64,000 nt of DNA from Mesorhizobium loti R88b (lineage in GTDB: Bacteria; Pseudomonadota; Alphaproteobacteria; Rhizobiales; Rhizobiaceae). The translations under genes and the position numbers were made by a program. Where the stretch lies: the NCBI RefSeq assembly GCF_013170845.1, contig NZ_CP033367.1, forward strand, positions 1,240,001-1,304,000. The letters run 5' to 3'. The notes under the pieces were generated by a model. The model saw nothing but the letters and a program-made list of their open reading frames with translations, did not search any database and was not told the origin of the DNA. Positions 1 through 7,887 of this stretch are shown piece after piece (position 1 is the stretch's first letter; the number at the start of each line of letters is the position of its first letter).

Positions 1-634
1 CGGCAAAGACATCGAAGGCGCGGTGCAGCGCCTGGCGCAGATGGCGCGTGCTGCCGGCATCCATGTCATCATGGCCACGCAACGTCCATCGGTCGACGTC
101 ATCACCGGCACCATCAAGGCCAACTTCCCGACCCGTATCTCCTTCCAGGTGACGTCGAAGATCGACAGCCGCACCATTCTGGGCGAGCAGGGCGCCGAGC
201 AGCTGCTCGGCATGGGCGACATGCTCTACATGGCCGGCGGCGGCCGTATCCAGCGCGTGCACGGCCCCTTCGTCGCCGACGAGGAGGTCGAAAAGATCGT
301 CGCGCATCTGAAGCTGCAGGGCGTGCCGGAATATCTCGATGCCATCACCGAGGATGACGACGAGGACGATGACGAGCCGTCCGGCAAGGGCGGGACCGGC
401 GGCGGTGGCGCCAACAGCAATCTGGACGATTCCGACGACCCGTATGACCAGGCGGTGGCCGTGGTGTTGCGCGACGGCAAGGCCTCCACCAGCTACATCC
501 AGCGCCGGCTCGGCATCGGCTATAACAGGGCCGCCTCGATCATCGAGAAGATGGAGAAGGAGGGCATTGTCGGCGCCGCCAATCATGCCGGCAAACGCGA
601 GATCCTGGTGCCGACCGAAGACGACAAATTCTGA
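1..634 (+). CDS. ftsK: DNA translocase FtsK, C-terminal part (5' truncated by window edge)
   Basis: FtsK is the hexameric septal DNA pump that clears the terminus region and activates XerCD recombination at dif. Only the last ~210 residues are here; the reading frame is open through base 2, so the gene starts upstream. Visible are the end of the RecA-like motor ([14 protein letters not shown], then [20 protein letters not shown]) and an acidic linker of mostly Asp and Glu. The C-terminal gamma winged helix follows ([17 protein letters not shown] to the REILV end); in the family it reads oriented KOPS sequences. The gene ends 143 bp before lolA on the same strand. Motor and gamma motifs in the expected order make the call secure. 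Confidence 0.97.
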   Translation, partial: GKDIEGAVQRLAQMARAAGIHVIMATQRPSVDVITGTIKANFPTRISFQVTSKIDSRTILGEQGAEQLLGMGDMLYMAGGGRIQRVHGPFVADEEVEKIVAHLKLQGVPEYLDAITEDDDEDDDEPSGKGGTGGGGANSNLDDSDDPYDQAVAVVLRDGKASTSYIQRRLGIGYNRAASIIEKMEKEGIVGAANHAGKREILVPTEDDKF

Positions 635-655
635 TGGGAAGCCGGCCGCAACCTT

Positions 656-701
656 GAACCTTGCGGCGCGTTGAACCTGAACCTTGCAGCGCGTTGAAGC
701 G
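656..701. repeat. Two-copy 23-bp tandem repeat between ftsK and lolA
   Basis: GAACCTTGCGGCGCGTTGAA at 656 recurs at 679 with one mismatch (GAACCTTGCAGCGCGTTGAA), a period of 23 bp. It lies in the ftsK-lolA gap. There is no coding role and no clear hairpin; it may be a local slippage duplication. Confidence 0.7.
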
Positions 702-777
702 GGTATCCGCCAAACTTCAGCCCAACTGGGGGCTCAGAACAACGACAGATACAGGAATCACCACGAGAGTGACCGCC

Positions 778-1458
778 ATGAAAAACGATCTTTCCGCACT
801 CGGCAATTTCGCCCCGACCCGCCGCCAGCTGCTTGGCCTCGGCCTTGTCGCCGTGGGTGCCGCCGCACTCAATGTGGTGCCCGGCTTCGAATTGCTGGCC
901 TCGGCGCAGGCGGCCGTGCCTGCCGCCGCGCAGAAAATCGCCGACCATTTTTCGTCGGTGAAATCGATGAGCGGGGAATTCGTGCAGTTCGGCCCCAAGG
1001 GCGAGCAGACCGGCGGCAAGTTCTTCCTCGAGCGGCCGGGCAAGATCCGCTTCAACTATGATGGCGCCTCGAACTTCAAGGTGATTTCCGACGGCAAGTC
1101 GGTGGTCATTCTCAACAAGAAAATGAACACTTCGGATCTCTATCCGCTGTCGAAGACGCCGCTGAAGCTGCTGCTCGACGACCGCATCGACCTCTCCGGC
1201 GACCGCGTCAAGAGCGTCAAGGAAGAGGACGACCTCACCACCATCAAGCTCTCCGACAAGTCGGTGTTCGGCAATGCCATGATCACCATGATGTTCGACC
1301 CGAAAACCTATGACCTGCGCCAGTGGACGATCACCGACGCCCAGGGCAAGGACACCACGGTGATGATCTTCAACACCAAGGAAGGCGTCAGCTTCGCCGC
1401 CGACACTTTTGCCATCGACTATACGGCCAACCGCGAGCTGAACACCAAGACGCGGTAG
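778..1458 (+). CDS. lolA: Outer-membrane lipoprotein carrier protein LolA
   Basis: Periplasmic chaperone that takes lipoproteins from LolCDE and carries them to the outer membrane. The 226-residue product has an N-terminal export signal with a twin-arginine-like start (PTRRQLLGLGL, about residues 13-23) and probable cleavage after the ASAQA region near residue 43. The mature part shows the LolA pattern: AAQKIADHFSSVKSMSGEF, then FFLERPGKIRFNYD, and a C-terminal KEGVSFAADTFAID. The reading frame is open further upstream, but the ATG at 778 has GAGAGTG ahead of it and begins directly before the signal peptide. It sits between ftsK and xthA, a common alphaproteobacterial order. The Arg-Arg may be chance, since Sec export is usual for LolA. 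Confidence 0.93.
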   Translation: MKNDLSALGNFAPTRRQLLGLGLVAVGAAALNVVPGFELLASAQAAVPAAAQKIADHFSSVKSMSGEFVQFGPKGEQTGGKFFLERPGKIRFNYDGASNFKVISDGKSVVILNKKMNTSDLYPLSKTPLKLLLDDRIDLSGDRVKSVKEEDDLTTIKLSDKSVFGNAMITMMFDPKTYDLRQWTITDAQGKDTTVMIFNTKEGVSFAADTFAIDYTANRELNTKTR

Positions 1459-1502
1459 AACCAATTGCTCCAATAGCTGTGGAAAGAACCGGGCTGCGCC
1501 TC

Positions 1503-1530
1503 ACAAGGCGCGACCCGCCTTGTCTTTGGG
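1503..1530 (+). terminator. Hairpin after lolA, candidate terminator
   Basis: ACAAGGCG (1503-1510) and CGCCTTGT (1516-1523) form a perfect 8-bp stem with a 5-nt loop, followed by the short T-containing stretch CTTTGGGG. An overlapping alternative stem GCGCCT/AGGCGC (1496-1511) is mutually exclusive with it. The T-run is weak, so intrinsic termination is only plausible. Confidence 0.45.
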
Positions 1531-1627
1531 GCCTTCGGCTGGCAGTTTCCGGACTGACCCCTCAAAAGGCGTCTTCTCTGTCAGGGCCTATCGGTCCTGG
1601 CTGGCCGCACGCTGTCTTGGACTGCCA

Positions 1628-2434
1628 ATGCCTTTTTCGATTGCCACCTGGAACATCAACTCCGTCCGCCTGCGCATGCCGATCGTCGAGCGCCTGTTGG
1701 ATGAGTACGCCCCCGATGTGCTCTGCCTGCAGGAAACGAAAGTTCCCGATGAGCTGTTTCCCGAAAAGGCGTTCCGCAGGCTCGGCTACCAGCACATCGC
1801 CTTTCATGGCCAGAAGGGCTATCACGGCGTGGCGACGGTTGCGCGGCGGCCGATTGAGCTGGTCGAAAAGCGCCGCTTCTGCGAGATCGAGGACAGCCGG
1901 CATCTGTCGGTGACGGTGCAGGCCGGCGGCAAGACGATCCTCGTCCACAATTTCTACGTTCCGGCGGGTGGTGACGAACCCAATCCCGAGATCAGCAAGA
2001 AGTTCAAGCACAAGCTCGATTTCGTCGCCGAGATGAACGTCATCCGCGCCGAGCACAGCGAGGTGTCCGCCTCGGTGCTGGTCGGCGATCTCAACATCGC
2101 GCCGCTCGAGCACGACGTCTGGTCGCACAAGCAATTGCTCAACGTGGTCAGCCACACGCCGGTCGAGACTGAAAACTTCGAGGCGATGCGGTTGGCCGGC
2201 GACTGGGTCGACCTGATGCGGCTCAACGTGCCCCTGGAGCAGAAGCTCTACACCTGGTGGAGTTATCGCGCGCAGGATTGGGAAGCCTCCAATCGCGGCC
2301 GGCGGCTCGACCATGTCTGGTCATCGCCCAATTTGGTGCCCGATTTCGCCGGCTACGAGATCCTGAGGGCGGCGCGCGGCTGGGAACGGCCGTCGGACCA
2401 TGTGCCGGTCATCGCGCGCTTCGACCTGGATTAG
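1628..2434 (+). CDS. xthA: Exodeoxyribonuclease III (AP endonuclease)
   Basis: Mg-dependent AP endonuclease and 3'-5' exonuclease of base-excision repair, exonuclease III/APE family, 268 residues. Motifs seen: ATWNINSVRLR at residues 6-16, the metal-binding Glu in LCLQETK (E36), the catalytic Asp and Asn in VGDLNIAP, the loop WWSYRAQDWEASNRGRRLDH with Asp-His, and the C-terminal SDHVPVIARF (the Asp-His pair that activates water). The ATG at 1628 is chosen because homology begins at MPFSIATWN; upstream in-frame codons give no recognisable sequence. A large palindromic repeat begins on the last base of the stop codon. Confidence 0.96.
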   Translation: MPFSIATWNINSVRLRMPIVERLLDEYAPDVLCLQETKVPDELFPEKAFRRLGYQHIAFHGQKGYHGVATVARRPIELVEKRRFCEIEDSRHLSVTVQAGGKTILVHNFYVPAGGDEPNPEISKKFKHKLDFVAEMNVIRAEHSEVSASVLVGDLNIAPLEHDVWSHKQLLNVVSHTPVETENFEAMRLAGDWVDLMRLNVPLEQKLYTWWSYRAQDWEASNRGRRLDHVWSSPNLVPDFAGYEILRAARGWERPSDHVPVIARFDLD

Positions 2435-2598
2435 GTATGCCGATATTCAGGTGAGGCCGGCCTGCAAATGGCCGATACCTCCGCTTCCCCGTTCTACTGC
2501 GTCGCAGTAGAACGGTGCTCACGTACGAAAAGTACGCTCCGCTCCGGTTCTCGGTATCAGCCATTTTCGACTCGGCCTGACCTGAATCTCGACATACC
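2434..2598. repeat. 165-bp near-palindromic intergenic element
   Basis: The ends are a 19-bp imperfect inverted repeat: GGTATGcCGAtATTCAGGT at 2434 against GGTATGtCGAgATTCAGGT read on the minus strand from 2598. Pairing continues inward (GGCCGA, AAATGGC, GATACC). A second block, GTTCTACTGC and GCAGTAGAAC, lies near the middle. The right arm has an extra hairpin, CGTAC-GAAAA-GTACG. The whole stretch can fold into one long branched stem. It carries no ORF of interest and resembles the miniature palindromic elements common between rhizobial genes. It may be a non-autonomous mobile repeat and may also act as a transcript end for xthA. Confidence 0.8.
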
Positions 2599-2626
2599 CA
2601 GCGTCTCGGCTGAGATGGGTCCGCAC

Positions 2627-3082
2627 TCACCCCGAAAACCGCGGCGCCAGTTTCTCGATGCGGCGGATCATGGTCTGGAATTCCTCGGAAATGCGCTCGT
2701 GGAGTTTCACCGCGACTTCGGGATATTCCTCCAGGATGCGGCGGAACATCTTGCGGCTCAGCCTGATCACTTCGGAGTCGATTTCGGCCGAGGCGCTGGT
2801 CAGCCGGTTGCTGTCGGCGATCAACGCCAGTTCGCTCAGGATTGTGCCGGGGCCGGCGGTGCCGATCGGGATGCGCTCGCCAGTTTGCTCGCGATAGAGC
2901 ACGATGCGTCCGCTGACCACGACATAGGCCGAATCGGCCTCATCGTCCTCGCGGTAAAGCTTGTGGTTGGCTTGCAGCAGGGTGTTCTCGGCGCCGAAGG
3001 CGAGCAGACGCAGCTGTTCCTGCGTGAAACCCTGGAAGAGCTTCACGGCGGACAGGATGCGGATGTCGTCATCCAGCGCCAT
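2627..3082 (-). CDS. Cyclic-nucleotide-binding (CNMP) domain protein
   Basis: A 151-residue protein made almost wholly of one cNMP-binding beta-barrel. It has LFQGFTQEQLRLLAFGAE at the start, YREDDEADSAYVVVSGRIVLY (strands plus the Gly turn) and the phosphate-binding-cassette region GPGTILSELALIADSNRLT. A C-terminal helix ends in MIRRIEKLAPRFSG. There is no helix-turn-helix, so unlike Crp/Fnr it is probably not a DNA-binding regulator. The cassette keeps the Gly-Glu-like spacing (ILSELAL) but lacks an obvious Arg-Ser pair, so the ligand is uncertain. It lies downstream of the CenR-like regulator on the same strand, separated by 122 bp and a hairpin. It may be a cytoplasmic sensor or interaction domain; the exact role is unknown. 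Confidence 0.85.
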   Translation of the reverse strand: MALDDDIRILSAVKLFQGFTQEQLRLLAFGAENTLLQANHKLYREDDEADSAYVVVSGRIVLYREQTGERIPIGTAGPGTILSELALIADSNRLTSASAEIDSEVIRLSRKMFRRILEEYPEVAVKLHERISEEFQTMIRRIEKLAPRFSG

Positions 3083-3161
3083 CTCTAGCTGCGTCCCCGA
3101 ACGGTCAGTCCAATCCCTCCTTCACGAGTAGATCCCGAATCCCTCTCCACAGGACCGCACC

Positions 3162-3183
3162 CGAAAGCGGTCCCGCCCAGACC
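3162..3183 (-). terminator. Hairpin between the response regulator and cNMP genes
   Basis: GGACCGC (3162-3168) and GCGGTCC (3177-3183) form a perfect 7-bp stem with an 8-nt loop, just downstream of the response-regulator stop on the minus strand. No T-run follows. It could be a terminator or an mRNA-stability hairpin. Confidence 0.4.
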
Positions 3184-3204
3184 GCATATTGGATAATGAA
3201 ATGT

Positions 3205-3888
3205 TTAAGGAACCAGCTTGTAGCCGCCGCTTTCTGTCACAAGAATTTCCGCATTGGAAGGATCGCGCTCGATCTTCTGGCGCAGCCGGTAGACGTGGGT
3301 TTCCAGCGTGTGCGTGGTGACGCCGGAATTGTAGCCCCAGACCTCCTCGAGCAGCACGTCGCGCGTCACCACCTTCTGGTCGGCGCGATAGAGATATTTG
3401 ATGATCGAGGCTTCCTTCTCCGTCAGCCGCACCTTGCCGCCACGCGGGTCGATGAGCAGCTTCTGGCTGGGCTTGAAGGTGTAGGGGCCGACCGAGAAGG
3501 TGGCGTCCTCGCTCTGCTCATGCTGGCGCAGCTGGGCGCGGATGCGCGCCAACAGCACCGCGAAGCGGAACGGCTTCGTCACATAGTCGTTGGCGCCGGC
3601 CTCTAGACCCAGAATCGTGTCCGAATCGGTGTCGTGGCCGGTCAGCATGATGATGGGCGCCTTGTAGCCGCCCTTGCGCAGGATCTTCACCGCCTCGCGG
3701 CCATCCATGTCGGGCAGGCCGACATCCATGATGAGCAGGTCGATGAGGCCGCCGCGTGCCGCGGTGACGCCTTTTGCCGCGGTCGCTTCCTGCAGCACGT
3801 CGAATTCCTCGTAGAGGGCAAGTTGCTCGACCAGTGTGCCGCGCAGGTCGTCATCGTCGTCGACGATCAGAATGGTGCGTGAAGTCAT
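3205..3888 (-). CDS. cenR: OmpR-family response regulator, CenR-like
   Basis: Two-component DNA-binding regulator, 227 residues. The receiver domain (1-~118) has the acidic pocket D10/D11, phospho-acceptor D55 in LLIMDVGLPDMDG, T83 in MLTGHD and K105 in YVTKPFR. The C-terminal winged helix (~130-227) carries LTEKEASIIKYLYRA, VTRDVLLEEVWGY and the recognition-helix region VTTHTLETHVYRLRQKIE. The near-invariant HDTDSDTILGLEAGANDYVTKPFR and the winged-helix signature resemble CenR, an envelope regulator in Caulobacter and Brucella; that naming is from memory of the family. No histidine kinase is adjacent, which is usual for this orphan-located regulator. An L,D-transpeptidase-like gene diverges from it 84 bp away, fitting a cell-envelope role. 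Confidence 0.88.
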   Translation of the reverse strand: MTSRTILIVDDDDDLRGTLVEQLALYEEFDVLQEATAAKGVTAARGGLIDLLIMDVGLPDMDGREAVKILRKGGYKAPIIMLTGHDTDSDTILGLEAGANDYVTKPFRFAVLLARIRAQLRQHEQSEDATFSVGPYTFKPSQKLLIDPRGGKVRLTEKEASIIKYLYRADQKVVTRDVLLEEVWGYNSGVTTHTLETHVYRLRQKIERDPSNAEILVTESGGYKLVP

Positions 3889-3972
3889 GGATCAATCCGT
3901 TGTTTTGAAAAGTGAATTCAGTTGACCGCTGCGTATTTATGCGGAAGCTGGCGTACACAATAGCCGATCACA

Positions 3973-4569
3973 GTGATTTGTTCCGTGGCACGATCATACA
4001 AGAAAAAACGCGATCGCAATGCAGCCGGCGCAATTTTGGTAAAAGGGCTGCGTTTGCTGACCGTGCGGGCAAGGCCGGGCCATCCAACCCAGGGCCTGCT
4101 GCAGGCCGGGAAAACGGTGTTTGCCTGTGCGCTGGGGTGGGGTGGCATCTCGGCCGACAAGCGCGAGGGCGATGGCGCCACGCCGCTCGGCTCGATGCGG
4201 ATCCTGTCGGGTTATTTCCGGGGAGATCAGTTTGCCGGTGGCCGCCGGACGCGGCTGGCGATGACGCCGATCGGACCCGATCTCGGCTGGTGCGAGGTGC
4301 CGGACGACCGCAACTACAACCGGCCGGTCAAGATCCCCTATGGCGCCAGCCACGAACGCATGCGGCGCGACGACCGGCTCTATGATGCCTGCCTGGTGCT
4401 CGACTGGAACATTTCGCCGCGCCGCCGTGGGCGTGGCAGCGCCATCTTCTTCCACCTGGCGCGCCCCGGTTTCACGCCGACGCAAGGCTGCGTCGCGGTG
4501 ACCGCGCGGACCATGGCGCGGCTGCTGCCATTGCTGTCGGATCGGACGGTGGTGAGAGTGGTGAGGTAG
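3973..4569 (+). CDS. L,D-transpeptidase (YkuD) family protein
   Basis: Cysteine transpeptidase fold of the YkuD family, which forms 3-3 peptidoglycan cross-links or attaches proteins to peptidoglycan. Over 198 residues the signature is clear: a basic HPTQGLLQAGKTVFACALG start, KREGDGATPLGSMRIL, and the active-site block H161-LARPGFTPTQG-C173-VAV, with C173 the nucleophile. No signal peptide is seen, so export or a cytoplasmic role is unresolved. The first in-frame start is GTG at 3973 with a poor ribosome site. Homology begins near residue 24, so a TTG near 4036 is an alternative start. It diverges from the CenR-like gene. Confidence 0.8.
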   Translation: MICSVARSYKKKRDRNAAGAILVKGLRLLTVRARPGHPTQGLLQAGKTVFACALGWGGISADKREGDGATPLGSMRILSGYFRGDQFAGGRRTRLAMTPIGPDLGWCEVPDDRNYNRPVKIPYGASHERMRRDDRLYDACLVLDWNISPRRRGRGSAIFFHLARPGFTPTQGCVAVTARTMARLLPLLSDRTVVRVVR

Positions 4570-4600
4570 GCAGTAGGGCTCTCTTCCGATGCCTACTGCC
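4569..4600 (+). terminator. Inverted repeat after the YkuD gene
   Basis: GGCAGTAGG (4569-4577) pairs with CCTACTGCC (4592-4600) across a 14-nt loop, starting on the last base of the stop codon. CCTACTGCC recurs at 4606-4614, so alternative pairing is possible. It lies between convergent genes and may terminate both. Confidence 0.45.
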
Positions 4601-4630
4601 TATTCCCTACTGCCCAATCCCTACTTCCTC
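4592..4630. repeat. Short tandem repeat, ~14-bp unit, three copies
   Basis: CCTACTGCCTATTC, CCTACTGCCCAATC and a decayed CCTACTTCCTC follow each other at 4592, 4606 and 4620. The last copy runs into the 3' end of the DUF1127 gene. Low-complexity slippage is the simplest explanation. Confidence 0.65.
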
Positions 4631-4860
4631 GGCTGCTGCCAGCCAATATCGAGCAGGCCCAGACGGCCGATCTCGCGGTCCATGGCCCGGGCGATGTCCT
4701 TGCGGCCGGCGCCGATATCGCGCAACTGGCGATCGGACAGATCCTCGACGTTCTGGTGCGGAAGATTGACCGCGACCCTGGCCTGACGCAGCCAGTCACG
4801 GACTGCCGAAAGCCACGCCGGCCGGGCGGTATATGCGGGGTGAAGAGCGATATGAGACAT
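4621..4860 (-). CDS. DUF1127 domain small protein
   Basis: A 79-residue basic protein whose C-terminal half carries the DUF1127 (YjiS-like) signature NVEDLSDRQLRDIGAGRKDI, followed by a basic tail. In the family, small DUF1127 proteins have been linked to phosphate, carbon-metabolism and RNA-related phenotypes in alphaproteobacteria, but the biochemical function is not settled. The first ~35 residues (HPAYTARPAWLSAVRDWLRQAR) are basic and amphipathic, with no signal peptide. It stands alone, convergent with the YkuD gene and divergent from the LysR gene. Confidence 0.85.
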   Translation of the reverse strand: MSHIALHPAYTARPAWLSAVRDWLRQARVAVNLPHQNVEDLSDRQLRDIGAGRKDIARAMDREIGRLGLLDIGWQQPRK

Positions 4861-4924
4861 GATGCGATCCGTTCATCCGGACTTCAAATCCGGTTTAATG
4901 GTACTTCGATGCTCACATCATGCC

Positions 4925-4967
4925 TGATTGAAATCTTGGGAGGAAACGAGTAGTTTTTGTTCAATCA
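4925..4967. promoter_or_regulatory. Inverted repeat upstream of the GcvA-like LysR gene
   Basis: TGATTGAA (4925-4932) and TTCAATCA (4960-4967) are perfect inverted copies separated by 27 bp of AT-rich sequence, in the DUF1127-lysR intergenic region. They could be an operator for the LysR regulator or a promoter-proximal stem. Confidence 0.4.
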
Positions 4968-5024
4968 TCAAGTTAAATTTGAGGATCAAGACGCCATGCT
5001 CCGCTCTTTCGAGGTCAAGTGCTG

Positions 5025-5957
5025 ATGGCCCGCCTGCTCCCCGGAACGCGTGCGCTGAGGACCTTCGAGGCAGCGGCGCGGCACCTCAATTTCACCCGTG
5101 CCGCCGACGAGCTTGGGCTGACGCCGGCCGCGGTCAGCCACCAGGTCAAGGAAATCGAGGATCAGCTCGATCTGGTGCTGTTCACGCGCACCAGCCGCAC
5201 CATGCGGCTGACGGAAGCGGGAAACGTGCTGTTCGAGGCGTCGATCGACGCGCTCGACCTGCTCAACCGGGCGGTGTCCCGCGCCCGCAAGATGACGCGC
5301 GGCACGGCGTTGCTGAAGGTGACGCTCGACGCGCAGTTCGCGACAAAATGGCTGATGCGGCGCGTCGATGATTTCCGCCGCCAAAGGCCGGGCATCGAGC
5401 TGCGCTTCGACATCACCTACGATGTCAGGGACTTCGAGCGCGACGACGTCGACATCGGCATCCGCTTCGGCACCGGCAAATATCCGGGGCTGTGCGCGCA
5501 CCGGCTGTTCGAAAACATCATCATCCCGGTGTGCAGCCCGGCGCTGCTCGCTTCAGGCCCGCCGCTCAATGAGCCGCGCGATCTGTTCCAGCACACGCTC
5601 GCGCATATCGAATGGTCGCGGCAAGGCGTCACCTGGCCGAACTGGAGCATGTGGATGCAGGCGGCGGGCGTCGATGATTTCGACGACAGCCGCACCCTCG
5701 TCTTCGGCTCCTCGACCGATGCCACGCAGGCAGCACTGGATGGGAACGCCGTGGCGCTGGCCGATTTCGCCATGGTGGCCAACGACCTGTCGCAGGGACG
5801 TCTTGTCCGCCCCTTCCAACTCGGCATCAAGGTCGCGCCGGAATTCGCCTATTTCCTGGTCTATCCGCAAACCGCGAAGGACGACGCGCGCATCGTCGCG
5901 TTTCGCGAATGGCTTCTTGAGGAAGCGGCAAAGACGCCCAGCACGGACAAGGCATAG
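5025..5957 (+). CDS. LysR-family regulator, GcvA-like
   Basis: A 310-residue LysR-type regulator. The N-terminal winged helix is LRTFEAAARHLNFTRAADEL-GLTPAAVSHQVKEIEDQL (about residues 9-45), the FEAAARHLNFTRAA form typical of GcvA/AmpR-like members. An effector-binding domain follows, with LRFDITYDVRDFERDDVDIGIRFG and a C-terminal VALADFAMVANDLSQGRLVRPF. ATG 5025 is preferred over GTG 5019 because GAGG at 5011 then has a 10-nt spacer instead of 4. Neither neighbour suggests its target; the inverted repeat upstream may be its own operator. GcvA itself controls glycine cleavage, but that role is not supported here. Confidence 0.85.
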   Translation: MARLLPGTRALRTFEAAARHLNFTRAADELGLTPAAVSHQVKEIEDQLDLVLFTRTSRTMRLTEAGNVLFEASIDALDLLNRAVSRARKMTRGTALLKVTLDAQFATKWLMRRVDDFRRQRPGIELRFDITYDVRDFERDDVDIGIRFGTGKYPGLCAHRLFENIIIPVCSPALLASGPPLNEPRDLFQHTLAHIEWSRQGVTWPNWSMWMQAAGVDDFDDSRTLVFGSSTDATQAALDGNAVALADFAMVANDLSQGRLVRPFQLGIKVAPEFAYFLVYPQTAKDDARIVAFREWLLEEAAKTPSTDKA

Positions 5958-5985
5958 GCCGGTTCCGCCGCGCTCGGTCCTTGGT

Positions 5986-6729
5986 TCACGACCGGGCGTT
6001 GTGACCGAAGACCATCCTTGTGTACTTCTTCCACTTCCATTTCAGGCTCTTGTACAAACGCGGGTATCTTTTCGCGGAAATGGAGGTCTCAAACGCTCCG
6101 TTTTCGCTTCCCTGCTCGACAATCGGCCGTTCGAACCACAGCATTTCAATGCCGAGCTTCTCATCCATCTGTTCGACCTGGTGGTCGATCGAGGTGTATA
6201 TCTTGTTCTGATCGATCCAGGCGCAACGGGCTTCGGCGACCGGACGGGTGATGAGGTAGGAATCGGTACATCTGGCATGGAGTGCCGGGTAGAGCCTTTG
6301 ACCCCTGCGCAATTTCCAGCTCGGCGTGTAGTAGTTGCTGCCATTGCCGAGATAGATGACGGCCTTGCGCGTGGGGCTGCCAAGCTCGGCCATCCCTTGC
6401 CGGAACTTGGCGACGAAGTCGCGGGCGAGGAAGACGTCGTCCTCGAACACCAGGCAATAGGGCAGGTCGGTCTCAAGGAAATCGCGCCAGATGCCGACAT
6501 GCTTCAGCGCCAGCGAAACGGCCGGCGCGTGGGTAAAGGTGGGCGCGACCAGCTCGTTGCGGATCTCCGGGGTGATATCGGGCCGGTCCCAGTCCGTGTA
6601 AAAATAGACTGGCACGCCGCGCCGCTCGAACTCGCGGACAATGTGGCGGCGTCGGTCGTCGTAACCCTGCTTGACGTGACAGATCCGGGTGAACACCAGG
6701 TCGCGCGGAAATCCGGACTTTTCTGCCAT
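5986..6729 (-). CDS. Glycosyltransferase family 25 (LPS-type) protein
   Basis: A 247-residue cytoplasmic transferase of the GT25/LPS glycosyltransferase type. It shows RICHVKQGYDDRRRHIVREF at the N-terminus, SLALKHVGIWRDF, then the metal-binding acidic motif YCLVFEDDVFLARDF (EDD, near residue 100), and a later CTDSYLITRPVAEA. Family members move galactose or other sugars onto lipopolysaccharide or glycans. The frame reads back to a TTG at 6735, but ATG 6729 is the better start. The gene follows a small membrane-protein gene by 14 bp on the same strand, so the two probably share a transcript. The acceptor is unknown. Confidence 0.82.
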   Translation of the reverse strand: MAEKSGFPRDLVFTRICHVKQGYDDRRRHIVREFERRGVPVYFYTDWDRPDITPEIRNELVAPTFTHAPAVSLALKHVGIWRDFLETDLPYCLVFEDDVFLARDFVAKFRQGMAELGSPTRKAVIYLGNGSNYYTPSWKLRRGQRLYPALHARCTDSYLITRPVAEARCAWIDQNKIYTSIDHQVEQMDEKLGIEMLWFERPIVEQGSENGAFETSISAKRYPRLYKSLKWKWKKYTRMVFGHNARS

Positions 6730-6743
6730 CGTCAACGCACCGT

Positions 6744-7160
6744 TCAGCTTGCCGCGGCGCCGAACCAGCCGATCACCGCGCCGATGATCAACAAGACACC
6801 CAGCCAGTGACCGCCGTCGATGAGGGTCAGGTCCCAGCCGAAATTCTCATAGCGATGGTTGACCGACAGCGTCGTGGCGACGAAACCCAGCCAAAGCACG
6901 AAGCCGAAGATAAGCCCTGCAAGCCATGTCGGCTCGCCGCCGGTCATGGCGCCGACGACCAGGGCCATGATGTAGGCCATGATCAGTTCGGCGATGAAGC
7001 TGATGATGAAGGGCAGCGGCGATTTCTTCATGGTCGTGGCATCGAGCCTGGCGGCTTTGAGCCATGGTTTGCTCAACGCCATGTACCAGGCGGCACCGAA
7101 CAGCCAAGCCACGACAGCGGCGGCGATCACCGCCAGCCAGTTCACTGCTGAAAAATCCAT
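6744..7160 (-). CDS. DUF1761 small membrane protein
   Basis: A 138-residue inner-membrane protein with four predicted helices: VNWLAVIAAAVVAWLFGAAWY (about 6-26), PFIISFIAELIMAYIMALVV (about 49-68), LAGLIFGFVLWLGFVATTL (about 79-97) and WLGVLLIIGAVIGWFGA (near the C-terminus). The layout and the AAWYMALSKPW motif after helix 1 fit DUF1761. No catalytic residues stand out and no function is known for the family. ATG 7160 is preceded by GGAGGGGGGAAG. The frame is open further upstream, but that part is not protein-like. Confidence 0.83.
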   Translation of the reverse strand: MDFSAVNWLAVIAAAVVAWLFGAAWYMALSKPWLKAARLDATTMKKSPLPFIISFIAELIMAYIMALVVGAMTGGEPTWLAGLIFGFVLWLGFVATTLSVNHRYENFGWDLTLIDGGHWLGVLLIIGAVIGWFGAAAS

Positions 7161-7230
7161 GAGCTTCCCCCCTCCAGACGCAGGCCGAGCACCCTGCATG
7201 TGCCTTGTATCGAGCGCTTCGCCGATGGCG

Positions 7231-7887
7231 TCAAGCAAACCGCCAGACAGTGGTGCGCTTGACCAGCGCGTCCTCCAATGCCCGGGTGACGGCGACTTCA
7301 TAGACGGCAAGCGGTTCCAGCCCGGCCGTTGGCATGTATGACCGACCGGGATCGCCAACGAAGATCTCGGCGCCGCGTGCCTTGAGCGTCGCAAACCACG
7401 GCATCAACAGATCGGCGAAGGATTTGTCGTAGAAAACGTCACCGGCCAGGATCACGTCCCAGCCCGCATCGGCGCCGATGCAGTCGGTGCCGAGGAATTT
7501 GACCTGGACGTCATTGGCCTCGCCGTTGAGCCGGATCGCGGTGGCGCAGAACGGGTCGATGTCGGCGGCGATCACCTCAACGGCGCCCGCCTTGGCGGCG
7601 GCGATGGCGACGAGGCCGGAGCCCGAGGCGAAGTCGAGCACGCGCTTGCCCCGCACCTTGTCGGGATTGTCCAGGACATAGCGGGCGAGGCCTTGGCCGC
7701 CGGCCCAGGCAAACGCCCAGAAGGGTGGTGGCAGGCCGATCTCGACCAGTTCGTCCTCGGTCCGCTGCCAAAGATCGTGCGCTTCATCGGCGAGGCGCAG
7801 AACAATCTCAGGCACATGCGGCGGCGCTATCAGCGCCGTGTTGTCGAGAATGAATTTTTGCGCGCTGTTTGGCGTCAGGACCGTCAC
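7231..7887 (-). CDS. Class I SAM-dependent methyltransferase (ETFB-lysine / Nnt1-like)
   Basis: A 218-residue Rossmann methyltransferase. The SAM motif is VLDFASGSGLVAIAAAKAGA (roughly residues 80-99), followed by an acidic loop VIAADIDPFC. Further on come WDVILAGDVFYD, equivalent to the (D/N)PP-like motif IV region, and GDPGRSYMPT. The pattern matches the group that includes ETF-beta lysine methyltransferase and nicotinamide-methyltransferase-like proteins, so a protein lysine may be the substrate (inference). The start is a GTG overlapping the EVE gene's stop as GTGA, which implies coupled translation. Longer in-frame starts would overlap the EVE gene deeply. Confidence 0.85.
   Translation of the reverse strand: MTVLTPNSAQKFILDNTALIAPPHVPEIVLRLADEAHDLWQRTEDELVEIGLPPPFWAFAWAGGQGLARYVLDNPDKVRGKRVLDFASGSGLVAIAAAKAGAVEVIAADIDPFCATAIRLNGEANDVQVKFLGTDCIGADAGWDVILAGDVFYDKSFADLLMPWFATLKARGAEIFVGDPGRSYMPTAGLEPLAVYEVAVTRALEDALVKRTTVWRFA

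Noticed and set aside
2435..2626. Possible small ORF in the xthA-cNMP gap
   Set aside because: The stretch is filled by a near-perfect palindrome, and any frames through it are by-products of that symmetry.
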